The position numbers and the translations under genes were made by a program. From Acidimicrobiaceae bacterium (GTDB lineage: Bacteria > Actinomycetota > Acidimicrobiia > Acidimicrobiales > Aldehydirespiratoraceae), in assembly GCA_009843915.1 (NCBI GenBank), contig VYCM01000150.1:1-34602 (forward strand): a DNA stretch of 34,602 nt, in the 5' to 3' direction. Shown piece after piece: positions 1-7,609 of this stretch (its first letter is position 1; every line of letters starts with the position of its first letter). Below the pieces are notes generated by a model that did no database searches, was not told where the DNA came from, and saw only the letters and a list, made by a program, of their open reading frames with translations.

Positions 1-463
1 GCTGTCGGGCGGGGCGGCCGAGGTGGTGTGGAGCGGGGTGGCCCTGGCGGTGCTGGCGGGGTGCGGCATCCCGTGCCAGGGGTTCGCGGCCCAGAAGTTG
101 ATGCGGGACCGACCGCTGATCACCAGCATGGCCACGGTGTTGACCGCGGGCTCGGTGCTGATGCTGCCGATCACGGTGACTTCGGTGGACTCCACGTTCG
201 ACTCGATCGCCTCCACGTCGACTGTGCTGTATCTGGGTCTGGTGACGGTGATGCTGGCTCACTCGCTGTGGGGGGCCGGCCTGAAGCGTCTCAGCCTAAG
301 CGTGGCGGTGGTGGTGGGCCTGCTGGAGCCGGCGGTGGCGGCGACGCTGGCCATGACGGTGCTGTCCGAGCCGGTGACGGTGGCCCTGGTGGCCGGGATC
401 TGCCTAGTGATGATCGGAGTGGTCGTCACCTCGCTAAGCCCGCTGGCCGCCCACAGCAGCTAG
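1..463 (+). CDS. EamA/DMT-family permease, C-terminal part (5' end outside window)
   Basis: The reading frame is open from the left edge (codons begin at base 2) to TAG at 461-463, so only the C-terminal ~150 residues are visible. They contain about five hydrophobic segments in the pattern of the second EamA repeat of drug/metabolite transporters. One short glycine- and leucine-rich helix includes the stretch HSLWGAGLKRLS, followed by LLEPAVAATLAMTVLSEPVT, a typical EamA signature with the Glu-Pro pair. The family exports or imports small metabolites across the cytoplasmic membrane; the substrate cannot be told from sequence. The first in-frame GTG is internal and is not a credible start. It lies 41 bp upstream of the phosphoribosyltransferase gene on the same strand. 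Confidence 0.8.
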   Translation, partial: LSGGAAEVVWSGVALAVLAGCGIPCQGFAAQKLMRDRPLITSMATVLTAGSVLMLPITVTSVDSTFDSIASTSTVLYLGLVTVMLAHSLWGAGLKRLSLSVAVVVGLLEPAVAATLAMTVLSEPVTVALVAGICLVMIGVVVTSLSPLAAHSS

Positions 464-504
464 GGACACTGCGGGCGGGCCGGACGTTGTATGGTGGCGG
501 CACC

Positions 505-1095
505 ATGGACACCATGCAGCTGTCTCCGCTGCGCCGAGAGCTTCTCGAGATCCTGAAGGAGCGGGGCCACCGCCGGCTCGACCAGCCGATCAGGCTCGCT
601 TCGGGAGCGATGTCGTCGGACTTCATCGACGGCAAGGAGGCTCTGGCCGAATGGCGCCACCTGCGGCTCGCCTGCGAGGCCATCGTCGAGACGGTCACCG
701 AGGCCGGCCACCGCTTCGACGCCGTCGGGGGCCTCACCTTGGGCGCCGACGCCCTGGCGGTGGGCATCGCGGCGGTCCACGACTGCCGCTGGTTCTTCGT
801 GCGCAAGGAGGCCAAGAAGCGGGGCACCCGGCGCTGGGTCGAGGGCGCCCAGATCGGCCCGGGCGACACGGTGCTGCTGGTGGACGACGTGGTGACGACG
901 GGCGGGTCGATCTTCAAGGCGCTCGACATCGTCGACCAGACCGGGGCCACCACAGTCGCCGCCGTCACGCTGGTGGACCGCAGCGGCCTGGCCGGCCCCC
1001 AGTTCGAGCAACGGCGGATCGGCTACTACCCGATGATCACCTACGACCTGCTCGGCATCGACCCCGTCGAACCGGTAGCCGCAGCCGCCAGCTGA
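505..1095 (+). CDS. pyrE: Orotate phosphoribosyltransferase-like protein
   Basis: A 196-residue protein of typical PyrE length. The PRPP-binding signature VLLVDDVVTTGGS is at about residues 123-135, and the flexible catalytic loop RKEAKKRGTRRWVEG is at about 100-114. OPRT joins orotate to PRPP to form OMP in pyrimidine synthesis in the cytoplasm. ATG 505 was chosen because homology begins just after it; an upstream in-frame TTG (487) is the alternative. There is no clear Shine-Dalgarno, and a TATGGT box at 490-495 could serve a leaderless or very short-leader message. Oddity: the loop position that is normally His in the K-x-x-K-x-H-G motif is Arg here (R106). This could weaken catalysis or mark a sub-family with another base substrate. 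Confidence 0.85.
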   Translation: MDTMQLSPLRRELLEILKERGHRRLDQPIRLASGAMSSDFIDGKEALAEWRHLRLACEAIVETVTEAGHRFDAVGGLTLGADALAVGIAAVHDCRWFFVRKEAKKRGTRRWVEGAQIGPGDTVLLVDDVVTTGGSIFKALDIVDQTGATTVAAVTLVDRSGLAGPQFEQRRIGYYPMITYDLLGIDPVEPVAAAAS

Positions 1096-1121
1096 CCGCG
1101 AACCGGCGGGGCCGACGGCGG

Positions 1122-1376
1122 CTAGCTCGCCTGACGGCGATCGGGAGCGGGATCCACGGGAGGTGCCTCGCTGCCCGGCGGCGGCTCGGCGTGCAGCGGC
1201 ACGAAGCCGCCGGACATCATCAGGTAGCCCTCGATGCGGGCAACCCGCTCCGCCAGGTCGTCGAGCCTGTCCCTGAGCCCGCTCATTTGGCCCATCAGCA
1301 GGCCGATGGTCGCCAAGGTCGACGTGAGGTTCAACCCCACGATCGTGATCATCAATAAGACAGTGTCGGCTTCCAT
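1122..1376 (-). CDS. Small membrane-anchored coiled-coil protein
   Basis: 84 residues: an N-terminal hydrophobic helix (about residues 6-28), then a short amphipathic helix RDRLDDLAERVARIEGYL, then a Pro-rich polar tail. The start has a good Shine-Dalgarno (GGAGG, 10 nt before ATG). The core ERVARIEGYL matches the ends of two other small proteins in this window (9052-9354: ERLARVEGHL; 10199-10564: ERLARMEGYL), so it belongs to a local family. No named function is recognised. By layout it should sit in the membrane with the coil in the cytoplasm or outside. Upstream are a good promoter and a 5'-leader element shared with the 9354 gene. Confidence 0.7.
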   Translation of the reverse strand: MEADTVLLMITIVGLNLTSTLATIGLLMGQMSGLRDRLDDLAERVARIEGYLMMSGGFVPLHAEPPPGSEAPPVDPAPDRRQAS

Positions 1377-1415
1377 CGTGCTGGTGCCTCCGATCCCTTC
1401 AAGACGCTTTTGTGG

Positions 1416-1440
1416 GGCGAGCCGGAACCTCGGCTTGCGA
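1416..1440 (-). promoter_or_regulatory. Shared 5'-leader element, copy 1
   Basis: A 25-nt block between the promoter and the RBS of the 1376 gene. It is 21/25 identical to 9389-9413, which holds the same position before the 9354 gene. On the minus strand it runs from TCGCAAGCCG to GGCTCGCC, and its arms can pair with one A-C mismatch. From the predicted promoters it would begin about 5 nt after the transcription start in both genes, so a 5'-UTR hairpin or a protein site at the start of transcription is plausible. Confidence 0.5.
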
Positions 1441-1451
1441 AGGCAATACGG

Positions 1452-1480
1452 ACTATATCCATTGTTTTCGATACATGCAA
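1452..1480 (-). promoter_or_regulatory. Sigma70-type promoter for the 1376 gene
   Basis: On the minus strand, TTGCAT (1475-1480), a 17-nt spacer and TATAGT (1452-1457). Predicted transcription start is near 1445, about 70 nt before the ATG. The local AT-rich patch stands out from the GC-rich surroundings. Confidence 0.55.
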
Positions 1481-1532
1481 TGGATCATGGTGTCCCGACG
1501 CGCTCAAGTCGAACAGGCATGTCAGGGTTGAG

Positions 1533-1544
1533 TAGGGTCGCGCT
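1533..1544 (+). promoter_or_regulatory. -10 box for a leaderless message (TAGGGT-N6-GTG)
   Basis: TAGGGT at 1533-1538, then six bases, then the GTG start at 1545. There is no Shine-Dalgarno. The same hexamer and spacing precede the paralogue at 4549. This is the usual actinobacterial arrangement for transcripts that begin at the start codon. No convincing -35 box is visible. Confidence 0.5.
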
Positions 1545-4472
1545 GTGGTGCGGCGGCTGGGGGTTGTGGCGGTGGTCGTTGCGGTCGCCGTAGTCGGGTT
1601 GGCGCCGGCGGCGGCCGCCCACCCCGCGGACACCTCGCCTGCGGACACTCCACCCGCGGGCATCCCGCCTGCGGACACGCCGCCCGTAAGCACCCCGCCC
1701 GGGGACACGCCGCGCGCGGGTACACCGCCCGTGCAAGCTGTGCAGGCTGCTGGCGGGTTTGTTGACGTCACTGGGGGCGTGCATAAGCCGGCTATTGATG
1801 CGCTGGTTGGACGCGGGCTGTTCGACGGGACCGAGTGCGGCGAGGACATGTTCTGTCCTGGCGATGAGATGAAGCGCTGGACTATGGCGGTTTGGCTGGT
1901 GCGGGTCCTCGACGAGGCCGAGCCGCCCGCCGTAACCGAGTCGAGCTTCGCCGACGTGGACGTCGGCAACCGCTGGCTGGCCCACATCGAGCGGCTGGCC
2001 GAACTCGAGGTCACCCAGGGCTGCCTGGTCGACCCGCTGCGGTTCTGCCCGGACCGGTCGGTGAACCGGGCCGAGATGGCCACGTTCCTGGAGCGGGCGT
2101 TCGACCTCGAGGCCGCCGACCCGGCCGGGTTCGCCGACACCGCCGGCAACTTCCACGAGGCCAACATCGACGCCCTGGCCGCGGCCCGCATCACCGCAGG
2201 CTGCGCCAGCGAGCCGCGGCGCTACTGCCCCGACCAGCCCGTCACCAGAGCCGAGATGGCCACGTTCCTGGCCCGCGCCCTGGGTCTCGTCGAGATCCCC
2301 CAGCCCGCTCCCGAGCCCGCCGCCGACGACACCGACGAAGACGACGACGCCGACCCCGAAGCCGACGCCGACGCCACCACAGAAGACGGCTCCGAACCGG
2401 CCACCTTGATCACCACGGTGATCACGGGCGGGTACCACTCGTGCGCCCTGCTGTCCTACGGGGCGATCCTCTGCTGGGGCGACAATTACTACGGGCAGTC
2501 CGACCGGGCCGAGGGGCCCTTCACCGCCGTCACGGCCGGGACGTTCCACACGTGCGGGATCCGCACCGACGGCACCGTCCTGTGCTGGGGCAGCAACGCC
2601 GACTCTCAGGACGAGCACGTGGGCCAGGCCGACGCCCCCGACGGCACGTTCACCGCGGTGAGCGCAGGCAGCGAACACACCTGCGGGGTACGCACCGACG
2701 GCACCATCCAATGCTGGGGCAACAACCAGCACGACCAAGCAACCGCCCCCGCAGGCGGCTTCACGGCAGTCGAAGCCGGAGGCTCGCACACCTGCGGGGT
2801 ACGCACCGACGGCACCATCCAATGCTGGGGCAACAACGCCTACGGGCAGTCGAGCGCCCCCGAAGGGACCTTCACGGCGGTCACTGCGGGCTGGGGGCAC
2901 TCGTGCGGGCTCCGCACCGACGGCACCGTCGAATGCTGGGGCTTCAACAACGACTTCAGCGGCAACTTCGCCGGCCAGGCAACCGCCCCCGCAGGGACCT
3001 TCAGGACCGTCCGCACGGGCGACATGCACTCGTGCGGGCTTCGCACCGACGGCACCGTCGAATGCTGGGGCTCGAACAACGACTTCAGAGGCGACTTCAG
3101 CGGCCAGGCAAACGCCCCCGAGGGGACCTTCAGCACCGTCGACGCCGGCAGCCTGCACTCGTGCGGGCTCCAGACCGACGGCACCGTCGAATGCTGGGGC
3201 TTCAACGATCACGGGCAGACCAACGGCCCCGGCCGGATCAGCACGGTCGCACTGGGCTCATCGGTGTGCCGGCCGTACGGCACGCCCTCGCCCCACCACA
3301 CGGCGGGGTTCCCGCTGCCGGGCTGGGTGGTTCCGTCGATCGGCACGATGCGGGTGGCCGTGCTGTTCGTCGACTTCCCCGACGCGGTGGCCACCCACTC
3401 CACCGAGGTGGAGGCCGCCCTCGGCCTGCCGTACGCGGAGGCCTATCTGGAGGCGGCCAGCTACGGACAACTCGACGTCGAGTTCGTGCCCCTCCACCGC
3501 TGGCTGCGGGCCGAAGACAACTACGACCACTACGCCTCACCAGGAGCCCTGGAGGCCGCTCGGGTAGTCGTCGACTCCGAAGCGGTCAGGCTCGCCGACC
3601 CCTCCTTCGACTTCACCGGATTCCACGCGGCCATGACCGTGCTGCCCAGTTCGCACTTCGCCGGGGGCGAGAACCAGTTGGCCGGCCTGCGCACGGACGA
3701 GGGCCCGGTCGGACCGGTGTCGCGAGTCAACACGTTCGCGGTCGACGAGCCACGTGACCCCGTGCGGTGGGGCGATGTCGCCGCCCACGAGTTGATGCAC
3801 GGACTGGGGCTGCCCGACCACTACCCCTACGACGGCAGCGTCCACCAGCTGCCCGAGCCGTCAGGATCGGAGACGGTGGTGCGCGGCAACTTCGGTCTGA
3901 TGGGTCTGACGGCGGTCTTCCGGGCCCGGGCCGCCGACCGCCGCCACCGGATCGATTGGGTATATCCCAACGGCTCCGTGTCCACCAGCTACGCCGAGAC
4001 CTTGGGCGCCGATGAGATGCTTGCGTGGAGCCGGTGGCAGATGGGTTGGCTCGACGAGTCGCAGGTGCACTGCATCGACACGCCTAGTGCCCGGGTGAGG
4101 CTGAGTCCGGTGGCCGATCCCGGTGCCGGGGTGGCGATGGCGGTGGTGCCCCTGTCCGAGACTGAGATGCTCGTCATCGAGAGCAGGCGCCAGATCGGCT
4201 ACGACGCCGTGGAGATGGAGCGCTTCCCCAACGGGGTCGTTGCCTCAGTCCCGAGACTCGGCGTCGAGGGCGTGCTGATCTACACCGTCGACGCCTCGCG
4301 GCTGACGGGCCAGCTGCCCGTCAGGCTGGCCGGCGACAGCGGCAACGGGCAGGTCGACGCCTACCCGATCCTCGTCCGGGGCGAGCGAGTTTTCGTGGCG
4401 GGCTACACCATCGGCGTGGTGGCCGCCGACGGCAACACCCACATCGTCCAGATCATCCAGGGCCGTCCCTGA
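1545..4472 (+). CDS. Secreted SLH - RCC1 propeller - M6-like metallopeptidase
   Basis: 975 residues. A signal peptide (about 1-26) is followed by a Pro/Thr-rich repeat (about 27-64). Three SLH repeats (about 70-250) predict binding to cell-wall polymer. An Asp/Glu-rich linker (about 256-285) leads into seven RCC1-like blades (about 288-555), each with an H(S/T)CG..TDGT...CWG core. The C-terminal part (about 565-975) resembles M6 (immune inhibitor A-like) peptidases: it begins TMRVAVLFVDFPD and carries the zinc site HELMHGLGLPD, with H748, E749, H752 and D758. Nearly every blade has a Cys pair spaced C-x9-C, suggesting disulfides and an extracellular propeller. GTG 1545 is chosen because the signal peptide starts there and a TAGGGT box lies 6 nt upstream. 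The gene is 76 bp before a paralogue with the same ends and a different middle. The substrate is unknown. Confidence 0.85.
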   Translation: MVRRLGVVAVVVAVAVVGLAPAAAAHPADTSPADTPPAGIPPADTPPVSTPPGDTPRAGTPPVQAVQAAGGFVDVTGGVHKPAIDALVGRGLFDGTECGEDMFCPGDEMKRWTMAVWLVRVLDEAEPPAVTESSFADVDVGNRWLAHIERLAELEVTQGCLVDPLRFCPDRSVNRAEMATFLERAFDLEAADPAGFADTAGNFHEANIDALAAARITAGCASEPRRYCPDQPVTRAEMATFLARALGLVEIPQPAPEPAADDTDEDDDADPEADADATTEDGSEPATLITTVITGGYHSCALLSYGAILCWGDNYYGQSDRAEGPFTAVTAGTFHTCGIRTDGTVLCWGSNADSQDEHVGQADAPDGTFTAVSAGSEHTCGVRTDGTIQCWGNNQHDQATAPAGGFTAVEAGGSHTCGVRTDGTIQCWGNNAYGQSSAPEGTFTAVTAGWGHSCGLRTDGTVECWGFNNDFSGNFAGQATAPAGTFRTVRTGDMHSCGLRTDGTVECWGSNNDFRGDFSGQANAPEGTFSTVDAGSLHSCGLQTDGTVECWGFNDHGQTNGPGRISTVALGSSVCRPYGTPSPHHTAGFPLPGWVVPSIGTMRVAVLFVDFPDAVATHSTEVEAALGLPYAEAYLEAASYGQLDVEFVPLHRWLRAEDNYDHYASPGALEAARVVVDSEAVRLADPSFDFTGFHAAMTVLPSSHFAGGENQLAGLRTDEGPVGPVSRVNTFAVDEPRDPVRWGDVAAHELMHGLGLPDHYPYDGSVHQLPEPSGSETVVRGNFGLMGLTAVFRARAADRRHRIDWVYPNGSVSTSYAETLGADEMLAWSRWQMGWLDESQVHCIDTPSARVRLSPVADPGAGVAMAVVPLSETEMLVIESRRQIGYDAVEMERFPNGVVASVPRLGVEGVLIYTVDASRLTGQLPVRLAGDSGNGQVDAYPILVRGERVFVAGYTIGVVAADGNTHIVQIIQGRP
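1621..1735 (+). repeat. Pro/Thr-rich coding repeat
   Basis: Imperfect tandem copies of about 15 bp encode variations on PADTPP (PADTSP, PADTPP, AGIPP, PADTPP, VSTPP, GDTPR, AGTPP). It forms an extended spacer between the signal peptide and the first SLH repeat and is absent from the neighbouring paralogue. Confidence 0.75.
2018..2191 (+). repeat. 174-bp tract identical to 4920-5093
   Basis: Every base in this SLH-coding stretch matches 4920-5093, including wobble positions, while sequence on both sides diverges at many synonymous sites. It covers the end of the second SLH repeat and most of the third. The sharp edges suggest recent gene conversion between the two protease genes. Confidence 0.8.
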
Positions 4473-4536
4473 CAGCCAGCGGCGCCCTGACAGCCGGCGG
4501 CGCCGACAGCGGCCGCGGTCCGGGGTTGCCGCTGGG

Positions 4537-4548
4537 TAGGGTCACGCC
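4537..4548 (+). promoter_or_regulatory. -10 box for a leaderless message (TAGGGT-N6-GTG)
   Basis: TAGGGT at 4537-4542, six bases, then GTG 4549: the same hexamer and spacing as before 1545. It implies that this gene has its own promoter rather than depending on read-through from the upstream paralogue. Confidence 0.5.
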
Positions 4549-7500
4549 GTGACCCGGTTAGTGGTTGCGGTCGTCGTAGCTGCGTTGGCCGTCGTGGGGT
4601 TGGCGCCGGGGGCGGCCGCCCAGGATGTCCAGGAGGACGCCGGGGGCACACCGGACCGCTTCACCGATGTGACCGGGGGCGTGCATAAGCCGGCCATCGA
4701 TGCGCTGGCCGAACGCGGCCTGTTCGACGGCACCGAATGCGCCGAGGACATGTTCTGCCCGGGCGACGAGATGAAGCGCTGGACGATGGCGGTTTGGCTG
4801 GTGCGGGTGATCGACGAAGCCCAACCTCCCGCCGCGACGGAGTCCAGCTTCGCCGACGTGGACTTCGAGAGTTGGTACCTCCCCCACATCGAGCGCCTGG
4901 CCGAGCTGGAGGTCACTACGGGCTGCCTGGTCGACCCGCTGCGGTTCTGCCCGGACCGGTCGGTGAACCGGGCCGAGATGGCCACGTTCCTGGAGCGGGC
5001 GTTCGACCTCGAGGCCGCCGACCCGGCCGGGTTCGCCGACACCGCCGGCAACTTCCACGAGGCCAACATCGACGCCCTGGCCGCGGCCCGCATAACGGCC
5101 GGCTGCCAGTCCGACCCCCCGCGCTACTGCCCCAACCAGCCGGTGACCAGGGCCGAGATGGCCACGTTCCTGGCCCGCGCCCTGGGACTCGTCGAGAAAC
5201 CCGCCCCGATCGAGATATCCGGCCCGGTCGAGGAGCCGCCACCGCTGCCCGGCGAAGGCATCCGGGTCACCGCCGCCCGGGCCGACTGGCAATCGGGCTA
5301 CTTCCAGGCGGAGCTGTACAAGCTGCTTCTCGAGGAGCTGGGCTATGACGTGTCGGACCCGGCCGAGGCCGAGCTCGGACCCCAGAACGCCTACACCGCC
5401 ATGGCCCTCGGCGACGTCGACTACTGGCCCAACAGCTGGTATCCGGCCCACTTGGCGTGGCACGCGGCCCAACTGCCCGACGGCTCGCTGGTGGGCGACC
5501 ACCTGGAGATCGTGGGCGAGCAGATGCTCGGGGGCGGGCTCCAGGGCTTCCTGGTCGACAAGTCCTTCGCCGACACCTACGGCGTGTACACGCTGGACGA
5601 GCTCGACCGCAACGCCGCCGCGCTGGCCGCGTTCGACGCCACCGACCCGGTGCCCGGCAACGGCAAGGCCGACGTCTTCGGCTGCCCCACGACGTGGACC
5701 TGCGACAACATCATCACCAACATGATCGCGTTCAGCGGCTGGAACAACATCGCCCAGGTCACCGACATCTACGACGACATGTTCGACCGGGCGGTGGCCA
5801 ACATCGGAACCGGCATACCGACGGTGATCTTCACCTGGGCCCCGTCGGCGTACATCGCCCAGCTGCCTCCCGGCGACGACGTCTACTGGATGGGCATGGA
5901 GAACATCCTCGACGACTCCAACCCGGCCGACCAGCCGCACGGCCACGACCACAACCAGCGCGGCGCGGACGGCACCGGCGGCTTCGCCCCCATCAGCGCC
6001 GACCAGTGCCCGTCGGCGGCCGACGAGCCGAGCGGCCGGTGCAGGATCGGCTGGTTCGCGCCCGACATCCAGGTCACCGCCAACAAGGACTTCCTGGACG
6101 CCAACCCCGCGGCCCGAGCGCTGTTCGAGGCGGTCAAGCTGTCGGTGGTCGAGGTGTCACAGATCAATGTGGCCGTGAGCGGGGGCAGCAGCCCTGCCAA
6201 TCAGGCCGTCATGTGGGTCGCCGAGAACCGGGCCCTGGTCGACCAGTGGCTCACCGCCGCCCTGGGCCACCCGCCGGTGGAACCGGCAGACGAAGCCGAC
6301 GCGCCGACGGACGACCCGGCCACGGACGACGCGGCTACGGACCAGCCGGCCCTGGCGGATCTGGTGGCGTGCCGGCCCCGGGGCACGCCGTACACCACGG
6401 CCGGATTCCCTCTGCCCCGCGATGCCGCACCGTCGATCGGCACGATGCGGGTGGCGGTGCTGTTCATGGACTTCCCCGACGTCCAGGCCACGTACACCAC
6501 CCAGGACGAGGCCGCCCTCGGGCTGCCGTACGCGGAGGCGTACCTGGAGGCGGCCAGCTACGGGCGGCTCGACGTCGAGTTCGTTCCCCGCCATGGATGG
6601 CTGCGAGCCGAGCGCAGCTTCCAGGACTACCTGCAGCAGTACGCCATCGGCGAGTCCCGGGTCGCCCCCAGCGCCGAGGCGATCCGGCTGGCCGACCCCT
6701 CCTTCGACTTCACCGAGGTCCACGCCGTGATGACCGTGCTGCCGAGCTCGCGGTTCCAGGCGGGGAACCACACCTTCGGGCTGGAGCGCACCGACGAGAA
6801 GGCGATCAGGTTGATGGCCGAGGTCAACACGGCCCCGCTCGACGAGCCCCGCGACCCCGAGCCGTGGGGCTACATCGCGGCGCACGAGCTGGGCCACAGC
6901 CTGGGGCTGTCGGACCTCTACCCCTACGACGCTGCCCGCCACGAACGGCCGGAGGCGCCAAAGGAAAGGATCTGGGTGCGCAGCGAGTTCGGTCTCATGG
7001 GCCTGAACACGTCTTTCGTGGCCCATCCCGACGACCGCCGCATCGAGATCACCGGGCGCCGCCCCTCCGGTCAGCAGGTCACCGGCCACACCGTCCGGCT
7101 CGAAGCCATCGAGATGCTGGCCTGGAGCCGCTGGCAGCTGGGATGGCTCGACGCGTCGCAGGTGCTGTGCCTCTCCGGCGACCGGTCGAGGGTGATGCTG
7201 AGCCCGGTGGCCGATCCTGGCGATGCGGCCGTCATGGCCGCGGTGCCGCTGTCGAGCACCGAGGTGCTCGTGGTGGAGGTCCGGGTCAAGGTCGGCTACG
7301 ACGCCGAGCAGGAGGAACGCCACACCGACGGCGCGCTGCTGACGGTGCCGGCCCTGGCCACCGAGGGGGTGCTGGTGTACACCGTGGACGCCTCGCTGGG
7401 CTCGGGCCAGCTGCCCCTGGTGATCGCCGGCGATGCCGGCAACGGGCAGGTGGACGACTACCCGATCCTCACCAGGGGCGACCAGGTGGTGGTGCGGGGC

Positions 7501-7566
7501 TACACGGTCACGTTCGTGTCGGACCGGGGCGGCTACATCGTCGCGATCTTCAAGATCGACAGCTGA
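4549..7566 (+). CDS. Secreted SLH - OpuAC solute-binding - M6-like metallopeptidase
   Basis: 1005 residues. A signal peptide (about 1-25) precedes three SLH repeats (about 38-215). Next comes a domain of about 340 residues (about 237-575) resembling the ABC-transporter glycine betaine/proline-betaine binding family (OpuAC/ProX), seen from starts such as ADWQSGYFQAELYKLLLEELG, DVDYWPNSWYPAH and the later IGWFAPDIQVTANKDFL. The C-terminal part (about 615-1005) is M6-like, with HELGHSLGLSD giving H779, E780, H783 and D789. Fusion of a wall anchor, a ligand-binding domain and a peptidase is unusual, because OpuAC domains normally serve uptake permeases. No permease or ATPase is next to it, so ligand-gated proteolysis or surface sensing is more likely than transport; this is inference. 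A hairpin at 7586-7603 follows the stop. Confidence 0.85.
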   Translation: MTRLVVAVVVAALAVVGLAPGAAAQDVQEDAGGTPDRFTDVTGGVHKPAIDALAERGLFDGTECAEDMFCPGDEMKRWTMAVWLVRVIDEAQPPAATESSFADVDFESWYLPHIERLAELEVTTGCLVDPLRFCPDRSVNRAEMATFLERAFDLEAADPAGFADTAGNFHEANIDALAAARITAGCQSDPPRYCPNQPVTRAEMATFLARALGLVEKPAPIEISGPVEEPPPLPGEGIRVTAARADWQSGYFQAELYKLLLEELGYDVSDPAEAELGPQNAYTAMALGDVDYWPNSWYPAHLAWHAAQLPDGSLVGDHLEIVGEQMLGGGLQGFLVDKSFADTYGVYTLDELDRNAAALAAFDATDPVPGNGKADVFGCPTTWTCDNIITNMIAFSGWNNIAQVTDIYDDMFDRAVANIGTGIPTVIFTWAPSAYIAQLPPGDDVYWMGMENILDDSNPADQPHGHDHNQRGADGTGGFAPISADQCPSAADEPSGRCRIGWFAPDIQVTANKDFLDANPAARALFEAVKLSVVEVSQINVAVSGGSSPANQAVMWVAENRALVDQWLTAALGHPPVEPADEADAPTDDPATDDAATDQPALADLVACRPRGTPYTTAGFPLPRDAAPSIGTMRVAVLFMDFPDVQATYTTQDEAALGLPYAEAYLEAASYGRLDVEFVPRHGWLRAERSFQDYLQQYAIGESRVAPSAEAIRLADPSFDFTEVHAVMTVLPSSRFQAGNHTFGLERTDEKAIRLMAEVNTAPLDEPRDPEPWGYIAAHELGHSLGLSDLYPYDAARHERPEAPKERIWVRSEFGLMGLNTSFVAHPDDRRIEITGRRPSGQQVTGHTVRLEAIEMLAWSRWQLGWLDASQVLCLSGDRSRVMLSPVADPGDAAVMAAVPLSSTEVLVVEVRVKVGYDAEQEERHTDGALLTVPALATEGVLVYTVDASLGSGQLPLVIAGDAGNGQVDDYPILTRGDQVVVRGYTVTFVSDRGGYIVAIFKIDS
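4920..5093 (+). repeat. 174-bp tract identical to 2018-2191
   Basis: Second copy of the identical SLH-coding tract described at 2018-2191; the offset between the copies is 2902 bp. Confidence 0.8.
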
Positions 7567-7585
7567 CCCGAGGGCAGCTAACGGC

Positions 7586-7603
7586 GGCCGGCTGACACCG
7601 GCC
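7586..7603. terminator. Possible bidirectional terminator hairpin
   Basis: GGCCGG-ctgaca-CCGGCC, a perfect 6-bp stem in the 43-bp gap between the convergent peptidase and MBL-fold genes. It has no T-tract, which is common for actinobacterial terminators. Confidence 0.4.
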
Positions 7604-7609
7604 AGCAAC

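Noticed and set aside
1485..3212. 575-codon minus-strand frame with apparent repeats
   Set aside because: The repeats mirror the RCC1 blades and Pro/Thr repeats of the plus-strand gene. No RBS or domain.
1892..3757. 621-codon Arg-rich plus-strand frame
   Set aside because: Out-of-frame shadow of the SLH-RCC1-M6 gene.
4558..5952. 464-codon minus-strand frame
   Set aside because: Antisense to the SLH and OpuAC region; Val/Gly/Arg/His-rich with no domain.
5457..7595. 712-codon Arg-rich plus-strand frame
   Set aside because: Out-of-frame shadow of the SLH-OpuAC-M6 gene.
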